From a virus: DNA of 31,192 nucleotides. The notes under the pieces are model-generated. The model saw nothing but the letters and a program-made list of their open reading frames with translations, searched no databases and was not told the DNA's origin. Position numbers and translations under genes: made by a program. The DNA lies in the IMG/VR virus record IMGVR_UViG_3300047409_000506, positions 1 through 31,192 of that record; one strand, given 5' to 3'. Positions 14,530-22,771 of the stretch are shown here, one piece after another. Every line of letters begins with the position of its first letter. Position 1 is the stretch's first letter.

Positions 14530-15795
14530 TCAGGTGGCCGAGTGGGCGACCGCGACGCCGGCGGCGGCGAGGACGACCTTGCCGTCGACGCGCTCGTAGC
14601 CGCGGAAGCCGACCTGGCCGTTGTCGGAGTGCAGCTCGTTCTGGCGCTGCATCGAGAACCCGGCGACGCGCCGGATCATGTACGCGCGCTTCCAGTTGCC
14701 GAACAACACGCTGATGTTGCCGGCGGCCGGCGCGGGGACGTCGGGGTCGGTGTAGATCGGGTAGCCGAGGAACGTGTCCGGCCCGGAGGCCGAGACGTTG
14801 ACGCTCCACAGCGGGCGCTGCTGCCCGTCGACCATCAGGTACAGGTTGCGGGCGGCCTGGTCGGAGACGATGAACGACGCGCCCTGGCGGTACTGGTAGG
14901 GCAGCGAGAAGACCGCCGTCACCAGCCCCGCGTAGGTGAACGCCGCGGCGTTGCCGACGGCGGCGGTGACCGTCGTGATGTTCGACGCCGTCGGCGACGA
15001 CAGCAGCCCCTGCGGCTGGCCGGTGCCCGAGCCCTTGATGTAGGCGGTGTTCTCGAGCACGCCGATGCGCTCGCCGAACTCCTGCGACAGGAACGAGTCC
15101 AGCGCGAACGCCGAGTCCTGCAGGAGCTCCTCGCTGACGATGATCTTCGCGGTCGCCTTGTTGGCGCCGAGCGTGATCTGCGCGAACGTCTCGTCCGACG
15201 GGACGTAGGCGCTGTTCTCCGACAGCCACGACGCGCTGCCGTGCGCGGTGTTGGCCGGCACCTGGATCGAGTCGCCGCCCGAGGTCGTGACCTCCGTGGC
15301 GAGGTTCGCGACCGACCCCATGAACCGCAGCGATCGGATGACCTGGTCGTAGAAGTCGGTCGGGACCAGGAAGTTGCCGGCCGCGCCCGTCGCCCGCGAC
15401 AGCGCGCGCTTCTCCTCGACCTCGAGGTTGTCGGCGCCCTCGACCATGTAGTGGTAATAGGCGGAGCGGACCTCGGGCTCGTCCCACGGCGCCACGCCGA
15501 ACTTGCGGGCGCGGTACTCGGAGAACGTCGCGGGCAGCAGGTTCTCGGAGTCGACGCGCTGCTCCACGGGAGTGGTCAGCGTGCTCTGGATCTCGCGGTC
15601 CTGCACGAGCAGCCGCTCCGCGCGGGTGCGGCGCTCGCGGAGGTCGGTCACGCCGTCCATCATCTTGTCGAAGCGCTCCTGCTCCTCGGAGCTGAGGTTG
15701 CGCTCCTCCTTCTCGGCGGCGGCGTTGAGCTCCAGGATGTCCGCGTGCAGATGCGCCTCCTGCTCGGCCAGGCGCCGGACTTCGTCGCGCCTCAT
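14530..15795 (-). CDS. Major capsid protein, HK97 fold, with N-terminal scaffold (delta) domain
   Basis: The 421-residue protein begins with a charged coiled coil (about 1-75; RRLAEQEAHLHADILELN, then NLSSEEQERFDKMMDG), the scaffold-like delta domain cut off by the prohead protease in HK97-type heads. The shell domain follows: AAGNFLVPTDFYDQVIRSL, the E-loop region, VSEELLQDSAFALDSFL, EFGERIGVLENTAYIKGSGT with GQPQGLL, and a C-terminal FGNWKRAYMIRR. All are hallmarks of the phage major capsid family. The ATG at 15795 is chosen because it overlaps the protease stop (ATGA) and follows GAAAGGA; the same open frame runs further upstream without meaning. Confidence 0.93.
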   Translation of the reverse strand: MRRDEVRRLAEQEAHLHADILELNAAAEKEERNLSSEEQERFDKMMDGVTDLRERRTRAERLLVQDREIQSTLTTPVEQRVDSENLLPATFSEYRARKFGVAPWDEPEVRSAYYHYMVEGADNLEVEEKRALSRATGAAGNFLVPTDFYDQVIRSLRFMGSVANLATEVTTSGGDSIQVPANTAHGSASWLSENSAYVPSDETFAQITLGANKATAKIIVSEELLQDSAFALDSFLSQEFGERIGVLENTAYIKGSGTGQPQGLLSSPTASNITTVTAAVGNAAAFTYAGLVTAVFSLPYQYRQGASFIVSDQAARNLYLMVDGQQRPLWSVNVSASGPDTFLGYPIYTDPDVPAPAAGNISVLFGNWKRAYMIRRVAGFSMQRQNELHSDNGQVGFRGYERVDGKVVLAAAGVAVAHSAT

Positions 15796-16535
15796 GGCGC
15801 AGTCCTTTCGTCGGTGTGGGGCTCGATCATGGGACCGAGCATCTGCAGCCGGCGTCTCCTTGCTGCGGCCTGGATCTCCCAGTCCGCCCCAGAGCGCTGC
15901 TCGGGGTCCTGCGCGACCACATGGCCTTCGCCGTCCGCCCCGTCCCCCTGCTCCTCGGCCTCGGCCCGGGGGAGTTGCTGCGGTTCGACGAGGATGGTCG
16001 CCAGCTGACGTAGCGACCGGAGCTCCGCGCTCGTGTCCGGATACGCGGGGTTCCAGGTCGGGCTGACGTCGAGAAGTCTCTTGAAGCCGGTGAGCGTGCG
16101 GTGGACCTTGCCGTCGCGGCGGCTGATCTTGCTGTTGCCGTCGCCGACGACGAAGCCGAAGCTCATGCCGCGGACGTCGCCGCGCTCGAGCATCGACATC
16201 AGCGTCGGGCCGAGGATGTGGCGCTCGTCGATCTGCGCCTTGACGCGCAGGCCGCGCTGGTCCTCGGTGACCGTCATGGTGCCGCCGGCGGTCGTCGCCA
16301 GCGGCGGCAGGCCGTCGTTGTGGTTCCACAGCAGCGGCAGGTTGCCCGAGCGCTCCGCCGCCCCCCTGAGGGCGGGCGGGACGATGACCTCGGTGAAGTC
16401 GCCGAGGTCGGCCTCGCGGCCGTAGATGGCGGCGTACCCGTCGAAGCTGCGGCCGTCGGGGGCGACGTCGAGGTCGGCGAACGGCACCGAGCGCTTCTCG
16501 GGCCGGCCGGTCGCGAACTGCTGCTCGAGGTCCAT
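15792..16535 (-). CDS. Prohead maturation protease (HK97 U35 family)
   Basis: The 247-residue protein carries the catalytic His in LLWNHND (H72) and Ser in VRGMSFGFVV (S125), the diagnostic pair of the Phage prohead protease family. The N-terminal RSVPFADLDV and FDGYAAIYG tracts are also typical. The C-terminal 70 residues are acidic, then basic, and probably disordered, suiting removal during maturation. It cleaves scaffold and capsid delta domains inside the prohead. An AGGAGG ribosome binding site precedes the ATG. The order portal-protease-capsid is canonical. Confidence 0.92.
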   Translation of the reverse strand: MDLEQQFATGRPEKRSVPFADLDVAPDGRSFDGYAAIYGREADLGDFTEVIVPPALRGAAERSGNLPLLWNHNDGLPPLATTAGGTMTVTEDQRGLRVKAQIDERHILGPTLMSMLERGDVRGMSFGFVVGDGNSKISRRDGKVHRTLTGFKRLLDVSPTWNPAYPDTSAELRSLRQLATILVEPQQLPRAEAEEQGDGADGEGHVVAQDPEQRSGADWEIQAAARRRRLQMLGPMIEPHTDERTAP

Positions 16536-16554
16536 CGAGTCCTGTCCTCCTGGG

Positions 16555-17859
16555 TCAGTGGCCGCTGATGGCGGCGAGCTGCGGTGGCGGCGGGCCCGCG
16601 CCGGGGATCGGCGGCGGCGGCGTCGGCGGCGTGGTGCCCGGCGGCTGCGGCTCGGCGACGCTGATGCGCTCCGCCGTCGGGGCCTTCACCTCGTCGCCGC
16701 CGTCGGGCAGCGGCGGCAGGTTCTCGAGGTGGCGGATCTCGTTCGGGGTGATCGCCTGCACCTCGGTCATCGTCTTGTAGTACGCGGCTCGGGCGCCGGT
16801 GTCTGCCCGCAGCATCGCGTCGATCGAGAACTCGGCGTTGTAGATGCTCTGCGGGAAGATCCCCGAGTCGGTCGTCAGCGCCTTGGCGATCGCGTTCGTG
16901 ATCGGGGCGATGGCGTGCAGCGCGAACTGCAGCTGGTTGGACTCGACGGTCGCGTACGTCAGGCTGTCGCCGCTGGTCCCGCCGAGGTAGTTCGGGGGCA
17001 GCTTGAACATGACGGCGATGTCCGTCCGGCTCATCTGCTGGCTCTCGACGAACTGCAGATCCTTGAGCGGCGACCCGACGCTGACCCAGTCGGCGCCCTC
17101 CTCGAGCACCCCGACCTGGTGGGCCTTCGCCGACCCGCCGAAGATCGAGGAGATCGACTGCTTGAGGTTGACGATGGCGTCGGGCCCGAGGCGCGCCGGA
17201 TGCTTGACGAGCCCCGACAGCGTCGCGCCGCGGGCATAGAAGCCGCCCTCGTACTCGTCGCGGGCCAGCGCGGCGCCGAACGCCGCCTTACAGCGTGTGA
17301 TCACGGACTCGCCGAGGACGCCGTCGAGGCTGAGGCCGAAGATGTGCAGCACCTCGCCGGGGTCGAACTCGGTCATCTGCCCGGTCGGGGGCTGGTAGCG
17401 GTACTGCTTGATGAGCTGGTCGCCGTCCCAGTACACGCTCATGTAGGCCGGGTTGAGCAGCGACAGCTCGTCGACGAGCCCGAGGCCGTCGCGGTGCTTG
17501 CGCAGGAACGCGTTGCCGTAGAGCAGGATGTGCGTGGAGCAGGTCGACCAGAAGCGGTCGGCCGGAGTGTGCTCGTTGGGCCTGTCGTGCAGCATCGACC
17601 ACGCGCGGTGCTGACGCGCCTCCTCGCGGCCGTCGTCGGCCTCGCGGTAGACCTTGAGCGGCAGCTGGCCGACCTGCTCGGCGATCATCGACACGGCCGC
17701 CCATACGGCGCTGATCCCGAGGGCCCCGTGGACGGTGACGCGCTTGCCCGACGGTGACAGCGGGCCGCCGAGGGCGTCGGAGAGCCATGTCTGCGGCAGC
17801 GCCATCCCTGACGTCTGCGCGCGCCCCTCGACGGTCTCCTTGCGGTTCCAGAATGCCAT
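16555..17859 (-). CDS. Portal protein (HK97 family)
   Basis: The 434-residue protein has conserved portal features: SAVWAAVSMIAEQVGQLPLK (about 50-69), LLYGNAFLRKHRDG, VLHIFGLSLDGVLGESVI, then FVESQQMSRTDIAVMFKLPP (the stem/crown helix region) and LPPLPDGGD near the end. The dodecameric portal is the DNA gate and motor docking site. A Pro-rich tail (about 405-430) is likely disordered. The ATG shares one base with the terminase stop (TGATG). Confidence 0.92.
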   Translation of the reverse strand: MAFWNRKETVEGRAQTSGMALPQTWLSDALGGPLSPSGKRVTVHGALGISAVWAAVSMIAEQVGQLPLKVYREADDGREEARQHRAWSMLHDRPNEHTPADRFWSTCSTHILLYGNAFLRKHRDGLGLVDELSLLNPAYMSVYWDGDQLIKQYRYQPPTGQMTEFDPGEVLHIFGLSLDGVLGESVITRCKAAFGAALARDEYEGGFYARGATLSGLVKHPARLGPDAIVNLKQSISSIFGGSAKAHQVGVLEEGADWVSVGSPLKDLQFVESQQMSRTDIAVMFKLPPNYLGGTSGDSLTYATVESNQLQFALHAIAPITNAIAKALTTDSGIFPQSIYNAEFSIDAMLRADTGARAAYYKTMTEVQAITPNEIRHLENLPPLPDGGDEVKAPTAERISVAEPQPPGTTPPTPPPPIPGAGPPPPQLAAISGH

Positions 17860-19319
17860 CAGACGGTCAGGATCCCTCGCTGCTCGTACACGGACGGGGG
17901 CTGCTCACCGACGCCGCGGAGCGCCAGCGTGCACGCGACCAGCGGGCAGATGTCGACGGCCGAGGACTTGCGCGACCACGCCCACGCGTCCCCGAGGGGG
18001 CGTCGTGTCGCACCGAGCACCGCCGCCTTGAGCTCGGGCGTCCCGAGGTGGCGCAGGCCGTCCTCGTTGACCGCGTCGACGAGCTGGCCGCACGCCTGCG
18101 CGTACTCGGTCGTCGACACCGCCGTGACGATCATCCGGCGCTCGCGCATCCCCTTCAGCAGCGCGGCGGCCGGCGAGCGCTCATCGCACCAGATCCCGGC
18201 CACATCGTGGCGGTCCTGGAGCTCGGCCAGGCGCTGCGCCACCCAGCCCGTCCCGCGGCGGTGGTCGATGACCTCGACGTGCGCGCGGCCGTCGTCGCGC
18301 GTCCCGGCGACGCCGATCGCCGCCCGCGACCGGTCGGGGGTGACGTCGAACGCGACGCACACCGGCCCGACCAGCTGCGAGGCGTCGTCCTCGCACGCCT
18401 CCCATGCGGCGAGGGTGATCAGGTCGTCGTCGGCGGGGCGGCCCGACGGCCAGTCGCCGACGCCGAGGCGCTCGGTCGCGAACGTCCTGGGGTCCATCGC
18501 GCGCTGCTCGGCCGCGATCACATCCGCGCGCAGCCGGATCCCGAGTCCCGGGTTCGCCTGCGCCCACGTCCGCTCGTCGCCGGCGACCGCGTGGACGGTG
18601 TCGAGGTCGGCGTCGGCGGAATGCTCGAAGTACGCCAGCGCCTCCTCGCCGCCCTCGATGCCGCGCCGGCGCAACCGGGCCAGGGCCATGCCGTGGTCGT
18701 GGACGTTCTGGTCGACGGCCGACCCGGCGTACCAGACCTGCGGGTTCTCGCGGGCGGTCAAGGTGGGCCACAGCGCGCCGACCGTCGCCTCGGGCAGGAA
18801 CATCGCCTCGTCGAGGATCAGGCAGTCGCCGGAGAACCCGCGGCCGCCGCCCTTCGTGCGGGTCCGGAAGCGGATGCGCCGGCCGCCGCGGATCTCGATG
18901 CCCTCGTCGCCGTGCGACCGCGTCACGCGCTTGACCAGCCGGTCGAGATCCGGGGCGCCCTCGATCAGCGCGAGCAGCCGGTGGAACGCCTCCATGCTCG
19001 TGTCGAACAGATGCGCCGAGTGCGTGATGAGCCGCTCGCCGAGCAGGAACAGGCCGACGAGCGATCGGGCCTCCAGCAGCGCGCCCTTGCCGTTCTGGCG
19101 CGGGACCACGACGCCGACCTCCAGGGCCGCCCAGCGCCCGTCGGCGCGCTCGTTGAGGGCGTTGGCGAGGATGAACCGCTGCCACGGGTCGAGGACCAGG
19201 CCGGCGCGTTCCACGAGCTCGATCGCCTCCGCGCCGGTGCTCGACACGTACGGCGGGATCCAGCACAGGCGCGGGGACTGCTCACCCGTCGGCGACGGCG
19301 CGGCGGCGGCGCTTGGCAC
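17859..19319 (-). CDS. Terminase large subunit
   Basis: The 486-residue protein contains a terminase ATPase: WQRFILANAL (Q-motif region), Walker A VPRQNGKG (72-79), Walker B CLILDE (166-171) and the coupling motif in VWYAGSA. The C-terminal nuclease domain starts with VCVAFDVTPD (D325) and shows a late acidic site near SAVDICPLVACTLAL. It packages DNA with the small subunit. The frame begins at a GTG (19319) that overlaps the small subunit gene by 38 bases; a later start cannot be excluded, since the conserved region begins near residue 30. Confidence 0.92.
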   Translation of the reverse strand: MPSAAAAPSPTGEQSPRLCWIPPYVSSTGAEAIELVERAGLVLDPWQRFILANALNERADGRWAALEVGVVVPRQNGKGALLEARSLVGLFLLGERLITHSAHLFDTSMEAFHRLLALIEGAPDLDRLVKRVTRSHGDEGIEIRGGRRIRFRTRTKGGGRGFSGDCLILDEAMFLPEATVGALWPTLTARENPQVWYAGSAVDQNVHDHGMALARLRRRGIEGGEEALAYFEHSADADLDTVHAVAGDERTWAQANPGLGIRLRADVIAAEQRAMDPRTFATERLGVGDWPSGRPADDDLITLAAWEACEDDASQLVGPVCVAFDVTPDRSRAAIGVAGTRDDGRAHVEVIDHRRGTGWVAQRLAELQDRHDVAGIWCDERSPAAALLKGMRERRMIVTAVSTTEYAQACGQLVDAVNEDGLRHLGTPELKAAVLGATRRPLGDAWAWSRKSSAVDICPLVACTLALRGVGEQPPSVYEQRGILTV

Positions 19320-19557
19320 GGCGGGCTGTGAGGTCGTCGAGATGGTTGCTCTGCTCTCTGGGCGGCGCGAGCTCGCGCAGCCGGTCCAGCGTCTCGCGCA
19401 GCTCGCGCGTGCACGCCGCCCGCGCCGTCGGGCTGGTCTCCGGCGAGTCGATGTCAGCGGCCAGCGCCAGCGCCGTCAGCGCCAGCCCGGAGCCGCGCAT
19501 CCCCGGGTAGTCCCGCAGCTCGGCCAGCACCGCGCCGCGCACCGTGCGCGCCGCCAT
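19282..19557 (-). CDS. Terminase small subunit
   Basis: With the ATG at 19557, which overlaps the HNH stop (TGATG), the product is 91 residues. It contains DSPETSPTARAACTRELRET, LDRLRELAPPREQSNHLDDL and a basic RRAKRRRR end. This layout (helix, DSP turn, long helix pair, Arg-rich tail) is that of actinophage small terminases, which recognise the packaging site. An open frame continues to 19698 inside the HNH gene, so a longer form is possible but looks less natural. Position before the large subunit supports the call. Confidence 0.7.
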   Translation of the reverse strand: MAARTVRGAVLAELRDYPGMRGSGLALTALALAADIDSPETSPTARAACTRELRETLDRLRELAPPREQSNHLDDLTARRAKRRRRAVADG

Positions 19558-19826
19558 CACCAGACCCTCGAGGTGCGCCGCCACGGCGTCGTCCCGCGCG
19601 CCCGCGGCCGGCGCCGGGCCGCCGTCGCGCGGTTGCAGCGGCGATGCTCCGGGCCCGTGTAGCGCGAGCGGTCGAGGTCGTGATGGCCGAGGTCCCACGG
19701 CTCGCCGGGCAGGATCGCGCCGCCGCAGCGCGCGCAGCGCACGCCACCGGCGGAGACCTGCTTGGCCAGACTTGCCCGAAGGCGGCGATGAGCGGCACCG
19801 TAGCCGCGAGCAGTCGTCGAAAGCAT
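19557..19826 (-). CDS. HNH endonuclease next to terminase
   Basis: The 89-residue protein carries RGYGAAHRRLRASLAKQV, a zinc pair CARCGG, the HNH core GHHDLDRSRYTGPEHRRC and NRATAAR, typical of the short HNH proteins next to terminase genes in cos-type phages of Gram-positive hosts. In related systems (HK97 gp74 and others) the HNH protein helps the terminase cut cos. No strong ribosome binding site is seen before the ATG. A cos-type packaging mechanism is inferred from this gene. Confidence 0.85.
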   Translation of the reverse strand: MLSTTARGYGAAHRRLRASLAKQVSAGGVRCARCGGAILPGEPWDLGHHDLDRSRYTGPEHRRCNRATAARRRPRARGTTPWRRTSRVW

Positions 19827-19912
19827 GGGCGAACAGGGAAAACCTGAGCTATAGAGGGAAATAGCGGCGCGACTGCGCAGTCTCCTGCCGAGCCGCCTAA
19901 GAAAACGGCCCC
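19827..19912 (-). promoter_or_regulatory. Gap before packaging genes: palindrome and candidate cos/late control region
   Basis: This 86-bp non-coding gap separates early from late genes. It holds a perfect 12-bp palindrome, gactgcgcagtc (19871-19882), and an AT-richer dyad gctat...atagc (19848-19865) in an otherwise GC-rich genome. TATAGC on the minus strand (19848-19853) could be a -10 element for late transcription, but no matching -35 is visible. In cos phages the cut site lies beside the HNH/small terminase genes, so this is the first place to look. The role is inference. Confidence 0.4.
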
Positions 19913-20683
19913 TTATGCGTATTCGGTCTGACCGAGGTACGCCGTCATCACATCAGCGAGACCGGCTGCGGCGATTGCTTCCAAGTACCCGAGCCACGTG
20001 TTGCAGCGGTGACACAGCACGCCGCGGACACATCGGCCGCATGAGTTGGGACCAGCACAGCACGCATGGCTGTGGTCGATCGTTGGCTTGCGTGCTCCGG
20101 CGCTGCGGGTTAGACGATGGCCACAGATACCGCACTTCAGGTCGGGGCCCAGCTTTATCCACTCGATCGCCGTATCGACGGGCACGTTGTGGACGTTGAA
20201 TTGGGCAAGCGTCAGCGGTGTACCGCCGGTGCAGCCGACACAGAAGCGCGACCACGCATCGGACATCAGGGTGCGAGCCGTGTGCCGTCGCGTAAGTGGC
20301 GTGTCGCAGCCGAGGCATCGCACGTTCTGGACGGACGGGCCGGTGAGAACGCCGTCGATGCAGGTGGCGTGCTCGGAGCAGTAGCCGGCGCCCGCTACAC
20401 GGCGGCGTGGGTTCGTGCAGTCCGGACGCTTGCATGTGTTTCGTTCTGCGAGATGTTCGGCGCACAGGCGGTAGCCCTTGAGTCTGACCGCGTCGCACTC
20501 GTCGGCGGCGCATGTCGCCTTCCGTCCGTGGGTGTGGGCCTCCACTCTCTTGGCGTCCCGGCAGCGGAGGCAACGGCACCCGTAGCGGTAGCCGGTGAGG
20601 CCGGCCAGTTGCGGATGTAGGCAGGTATCCGCGACATCGAACAGCAGTGACTGTCGGCCGTCGGTGGCAGGCTGGTGGGACAT
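19913..20683 (-). CDS. Endonuclease VII-type HNH nuclease with cysteine-rich N-terminus
   Basis: The 256-residue protein ends in a recombination endonuclease VII domain (about 180-240): CGICG (184-188), IDHSHACC (202-209), RCVRGVLCHRCN (217-228) and WLGYLE. The first 155 residues hold several Cys pairs (GCRCLRC, CAADECDAVR, CKRPDC, CLGCDT, FCVGCTGG) suggesting four or five zinc knuckles for DNA recognition. Such proteins resolve branched DNA or act as homing nucleases. The start at 20683 follows AGGAGA 12 bases upstream; an upstream in-frame extension lies in the hairpin region and is unlikely. Base composition is visibly less GC-rich than neighbouring genes, suggesting later acquisition. Confidence 0.82.
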   Translation of the reverse strand: MSHQPATDGRQSLLFDVADTCLHPQLAGLTGYRYGCRCLRCRDAKRVEAHTHGRKATCAADECDAVRLKGYRLCAEHLAERNTCKRPDCTNPRRRVAGAGYCSEHATCIDGVLTGPSVQNVRCLGCDTPLTRRHTARTLMSDAWSRFCVGCTGGTPLTLAQFNVHNVPVDTAIEWIKLGPDLKCGICGHRLTRSAGARKPTIDHSHACCAGPNSCGRCVRGVLCHRCNTWLGYLEAIAAAGLADVMTAYLGQTEYA

Positions 20684-20707
20684 GGGAGGTCTGATCTCCT
20701 GTGTCGA

Positions 20708-20736
20708 GGGCGGGCCGCAGGCAATGCGGTCCGCCC
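20708..20736. terminator. Hairpin in the leader of the HNH gene
   Basis: A 12-bp inverted repeat (gggcgggccgca at 20708-20719 and tgcggtccgccc at 20725-20736) has a five-base loop. It is fully paired with one G-U on the plus strand and has one mismatch on the minus strand. It lies in the 203-bp intergenic stretch 20684-20886, which otherwise shows no gene. It could be a terminator or a packaging or recombination landmark. Confidence 0.5.
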
Positions 20737-20866
20737 TTCGTATCAGCCGGATCGGACGTCGAGCGCCCCGAATCAAGGACGCAGAAGGGGTAAGGCTTTT
20801 CTGCGCCTGGGGGCACGCCCGGATCCCTGGTCCTCACAGGCCTCGGGTCGGCTTGGGCGCAACCCT

Positions 20867-20887
20867 ACACCGCCGGGCAGGCGGTGT
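20867..20887 (-). terminator. Hairpin at the end of the early gene block
   Basis: An 8-bp perfect inverted repeat, acaccgcc and ggcggtgt with loop gggca, begins at the stop of the upstream winged-helix gene (20887-20889). On the minus strand it follows the TGA at once and is followed by AGGGTTG, not a long T-run. It is a plausible weak terminator for the early operon. Confidence 0.5.
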
Positions 20888-21228
20888 CAGGTGAGGGCTT
20901 CGGGCTCGGCGCGCATGGCGCGGTGCGGCTGGTGCGTGTAGGCCGGGACGCCGCGCTTGTGCAGGAGCGTGGGGATGTGGCCGACGACGATGGCGCGGCC
21001 GGTCTCGGTGACGCGCCAGGCGATGTGTCCCTTGCGACTGGTGCGCACGCAGATGAGCCCGGCGGTCGCGAGCAGCGTGGTCCTGGTCTGCGTGGCGAGC
21101 GGGTCGTCGAGGTCCACGCCCTGGGTGTGAGCTCGGCACAGCAGCTCCTGTTGGCGAGGCCCGAAGTCGGCGAGGACGCGCCGGCGGTAGCCGGCTGTCG
21201 GCTTTCCATAGGCCGCGTTATCGGTCAT
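20887..21228 (-). CDS. Small winged-helix-like protein, function unknown
   Basis: The 113-residue product has FGPRQQELLCRAHTQGVD (helix), TRTTLLATAGLICVRTS (recognition-helix-like), and a beta hairpin RKGHIAWRVTETGRAIV that resembles the wing of MarR/PadR-type domains (..G....LT..G). It lies downstream of the integrase block, where phages often carry excisionase or small regulators. DNA binding is inferred from this layout only. It overlaps the upstream gene by 11 bases. Confidence 0.6.
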   Translation of the reverse strand: MTDNAAYGKPTAGYRRRVLADFGPRQQELLCRAHTQGVDLDDPLATQTRTTLLATAGLICVRTSRKGHIAWRVTETGRAIVVGHIPTLLHKRGVPAYTHQPHRAMRAEPEALT

Positions 21229-21628
21229 TGCTCGCGGGTTCGTGGTCCTCGTCCTGCGGGGAACGAGCGGCCTTCAATCGCTCAAGTTCAGCCCTGGCCG
21301 CATTTCGCTGCGCCTTGAATCGCCCGCGCTGACGAACAAGTGACTCCATCACATCCCCCAGCGTCCGCCCACAGCCGGGGCAGCACACCTTCGTTCGCGC
21401 GCCACCTCGCTGCTTCGCGCCCTCCTGGTTCTGGGCGGCAGAGCCGGAGGAACTGAGGGCATCGAGAGCGGCAATGGCAGCCTCGGCTTCCTCGCGGTGG
21501 TCTGCCCACGGAAAGAGTTGATCGCCTGCGATGACTTGCAATGCTCGCGCGACCGCCTCGATCTTGGCCTCTCGGCCACCTACAGGATCAGACGTTCGCA
21601 TGTCTACGTAAGGGCCGTTCTCAGGCAT
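21218..21628 (-). CDS. Zinc-finger/coiled-coil small protein, function unknown
   Basis: The 136-residue product has a helical N-terminus (EAKIEAVARALQVIAGDQ, then WADHREEAEAAIAALDAL), a zinc-ribbon-like VCCPGCGRTLGDVM around 80-95, and a charged coiled coil (RGRFKAQRNAARAELERLKA). Only one Cys cluster is present, so any zinc site would need a partner. Its ATG overlaps the end of the upstream gene by 8 bases; an ATG at 21601 is an alternative. Codon use looks less GC-rich than in neighbouring genes. Confidence 0.6.
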   Translation of the reverse strand: MPENGPYVDMRTSDPVGGREAKIEAVARALQVIAGDQLFPWADHREEAEAAIAALDALSSSGSAAQNQEGAKQRGGARTKVCCPGCGRTLGDVMESLVRQRGRFKAQRNAARAELERLKAARSPQDEDHEPASNDR

Positions 21629-21860
21629 TGAGGAACGCCTCGAGCTCGGCCCGGTCGAGCACGATGCGCTCGCCGTCGAGACGCGTGACGGTCAGGCTGT
21701 CGCCGTCCAGGCGCAGCAGCAGGTCCTCGATCTCGGGCGTGTGCTCGGGGCGACCGGCGACCTCGGCGGCGAGCACGATCTCCGATGGGAGCTGCTGTGG
21801 TCGATACCGTGCGTTAACTTCCACAGCAGTGTTCATCGGGGGTTTCGGGTCCTGATTCAC
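21621..21860 (-). CDS. Small protein downstream of integrase, function unknown
   Basis: The 79-residue product starts at a GTG overlapping the integrase stop (GTGA, 21857-21860). It contains LPSEIVLAAEVAGRPEHTPE and a strand-rich end LLRLDGDSLTVTRLDGERIV ending DRAELEAFLNA. The C-terminal half looks like a small beta hairpin plus helix. Tight coupling to the integrase suggests a related regulatory role such as directionality control, but no HTH is evident and this is speculative. A second start is the ATG at 21836. Confidence 0.65.
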   Translation of the reverse strand: MNQDPKPPMNTAVEVNARYRPQQLPSEIVLAAEVAGRPEHTPEIEDLLLRLDGDSLTVTRLDGERIVLDRAELEAFLNA

Positions 21861-22771
21861 GGCGTCGCCTCCTTGGGTTGCGGGACGGCGCCGAAGAACG
21901 AGAAGCCGTGCAGGCTGACGGCGAGCTCGTCGAGGGTCGGCGCGTCGGTGTAGCGCTGGGTGGTCGAGATGTCCGCGTGGCCGAGCAGCGCCTTGGCGAC
22001 GAGGATGCCGCCGTGGCGGGCGACGTAGGTCGAGAACAGGTGGCGCATCGAGTGCGGCGTCACGTGCACGCCGATGCCGGCGGCGATGCCGAGGTCGACG
22101 ACGCGCTTGTAGAGCGTGGTCGCGCCGATCGGCCTGGTCGTGTCGCGCATGATCCCGGGCACCGGGTGGCCGGCGGAGCGCTGGCCGGGGAGCACGTGCT
22201 CGTCGAGGCCGGTGAGCGTGAGGATCTCCTCGACGACCGGCTCGAGGTCTGCGATGACCGGCACCCAGCGCTCGCGGCCGCCCTTGGCGATGTCGGCGCT
22301 GACCCAGACGAACCCGGGCCGCGCGAAGTGCCGGCCGCGCAGGCCGCGCAGCTCGCCGGAGCGCAGGCCGGCGCAGCAGCCGAGGTGCACGAGCCACCGG
22401 TCTCTGCGCACGGGCCGTGAGGCGACGAGCAGCCGCGCGCCCTCCTCGCGGGTCAGCCGCGCGATCTGCGGCGGCTTGGGCCGCGTCTGGCGGACCATGT
22501 CGGCCGGGTTGGATTCCCGCAGGCCTTCGGTCATGGCCCAGCGGAAGAACGAGCGGTAGATGGCGTGCGCCTGGCGGCGGCTCTCGCCCTGCCAGCGGCC
22601 GAGCGCGCGCTGCAGATCCTTGCCGGTGACGGTGGCCGGGTCGCGGTCGTCGACGGCGGCGGCGAGGTGCTCGAGCTTTGAGCGGTAGACGCGCTCGGTC
22701 AGCGGCGAGTTGATTCTGCTCTCCGCCTTCCAGTCGGCGATGAAGCGCTCGACGGCCTCGGAGAGCGTCAT
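21857..22771 (-). CDS. int: Tyrosine site-specific integrase
   Basis: The 304-residue protein has an N-terminal SAM-like core-binding domain (about 1-95; TLSEAVERFIADWKAESR, then RSFFRWAMTEGLRESNPA) and a catalytic domain with all conserved residues: R137 (AGLRSGELRGL), K163 (IAKGGRERWVPV), H240 and R243 (TPHSMRHLFST), H265 (LLGHADISTTQ) and the nucleophile Y274 (QRYTD). It lacks the arm-binding domain of lambda integrase. It integrates and excises the prophage. The start overlaps the methyltransferase stop (ATGA) and lies 17 bases after a perfect dyad (22788-22819). An attP core next to it could not be identified. Confidence 0.93.
   Translation of the reverse strand: MTLSEAVERFIADWKAESRINSPLTERVYRSKLEHLAAAVDDRDPATVTGKDLQRALGRWQGESRRQAHAIYRSFFRWAMTEGLRESNPADMVRQTRPKPPQIARLTREEGARLLVASRPVRRDRWLVHLGCCAGLRSGELRGLRGRHFARPGFVWVSADIAKGGRERWVPVIADLEPVVEEILTLTGLDEHVLPGQRSAGHPVPGIMRDTTRPIGATTLYKRVVDLGIAAGIGVHVTPHSMRHLFSTYVARHGGILVAKALLGHADISTTQRYTDAPTLDELAVSLHGFSFFGAVPQPKEATP

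Noticed and set aside
14516-16329. Extended minus-strand frames over the capsid and protease genes
   Set aside because: The stretch upstream of 15795 is the protease gene read in another frame. The ATG at 15795 has a ribosome binding site and an ATGA overlap.
20684-20886. tRNA gene or tRNA-derived attP core near the integrase block
   Set aside because: The stretch has hairpins, but no cloverleaf, no GTTCGA-type T-loop and no CCA end could be found. No att core can be defined from this sequence alone.
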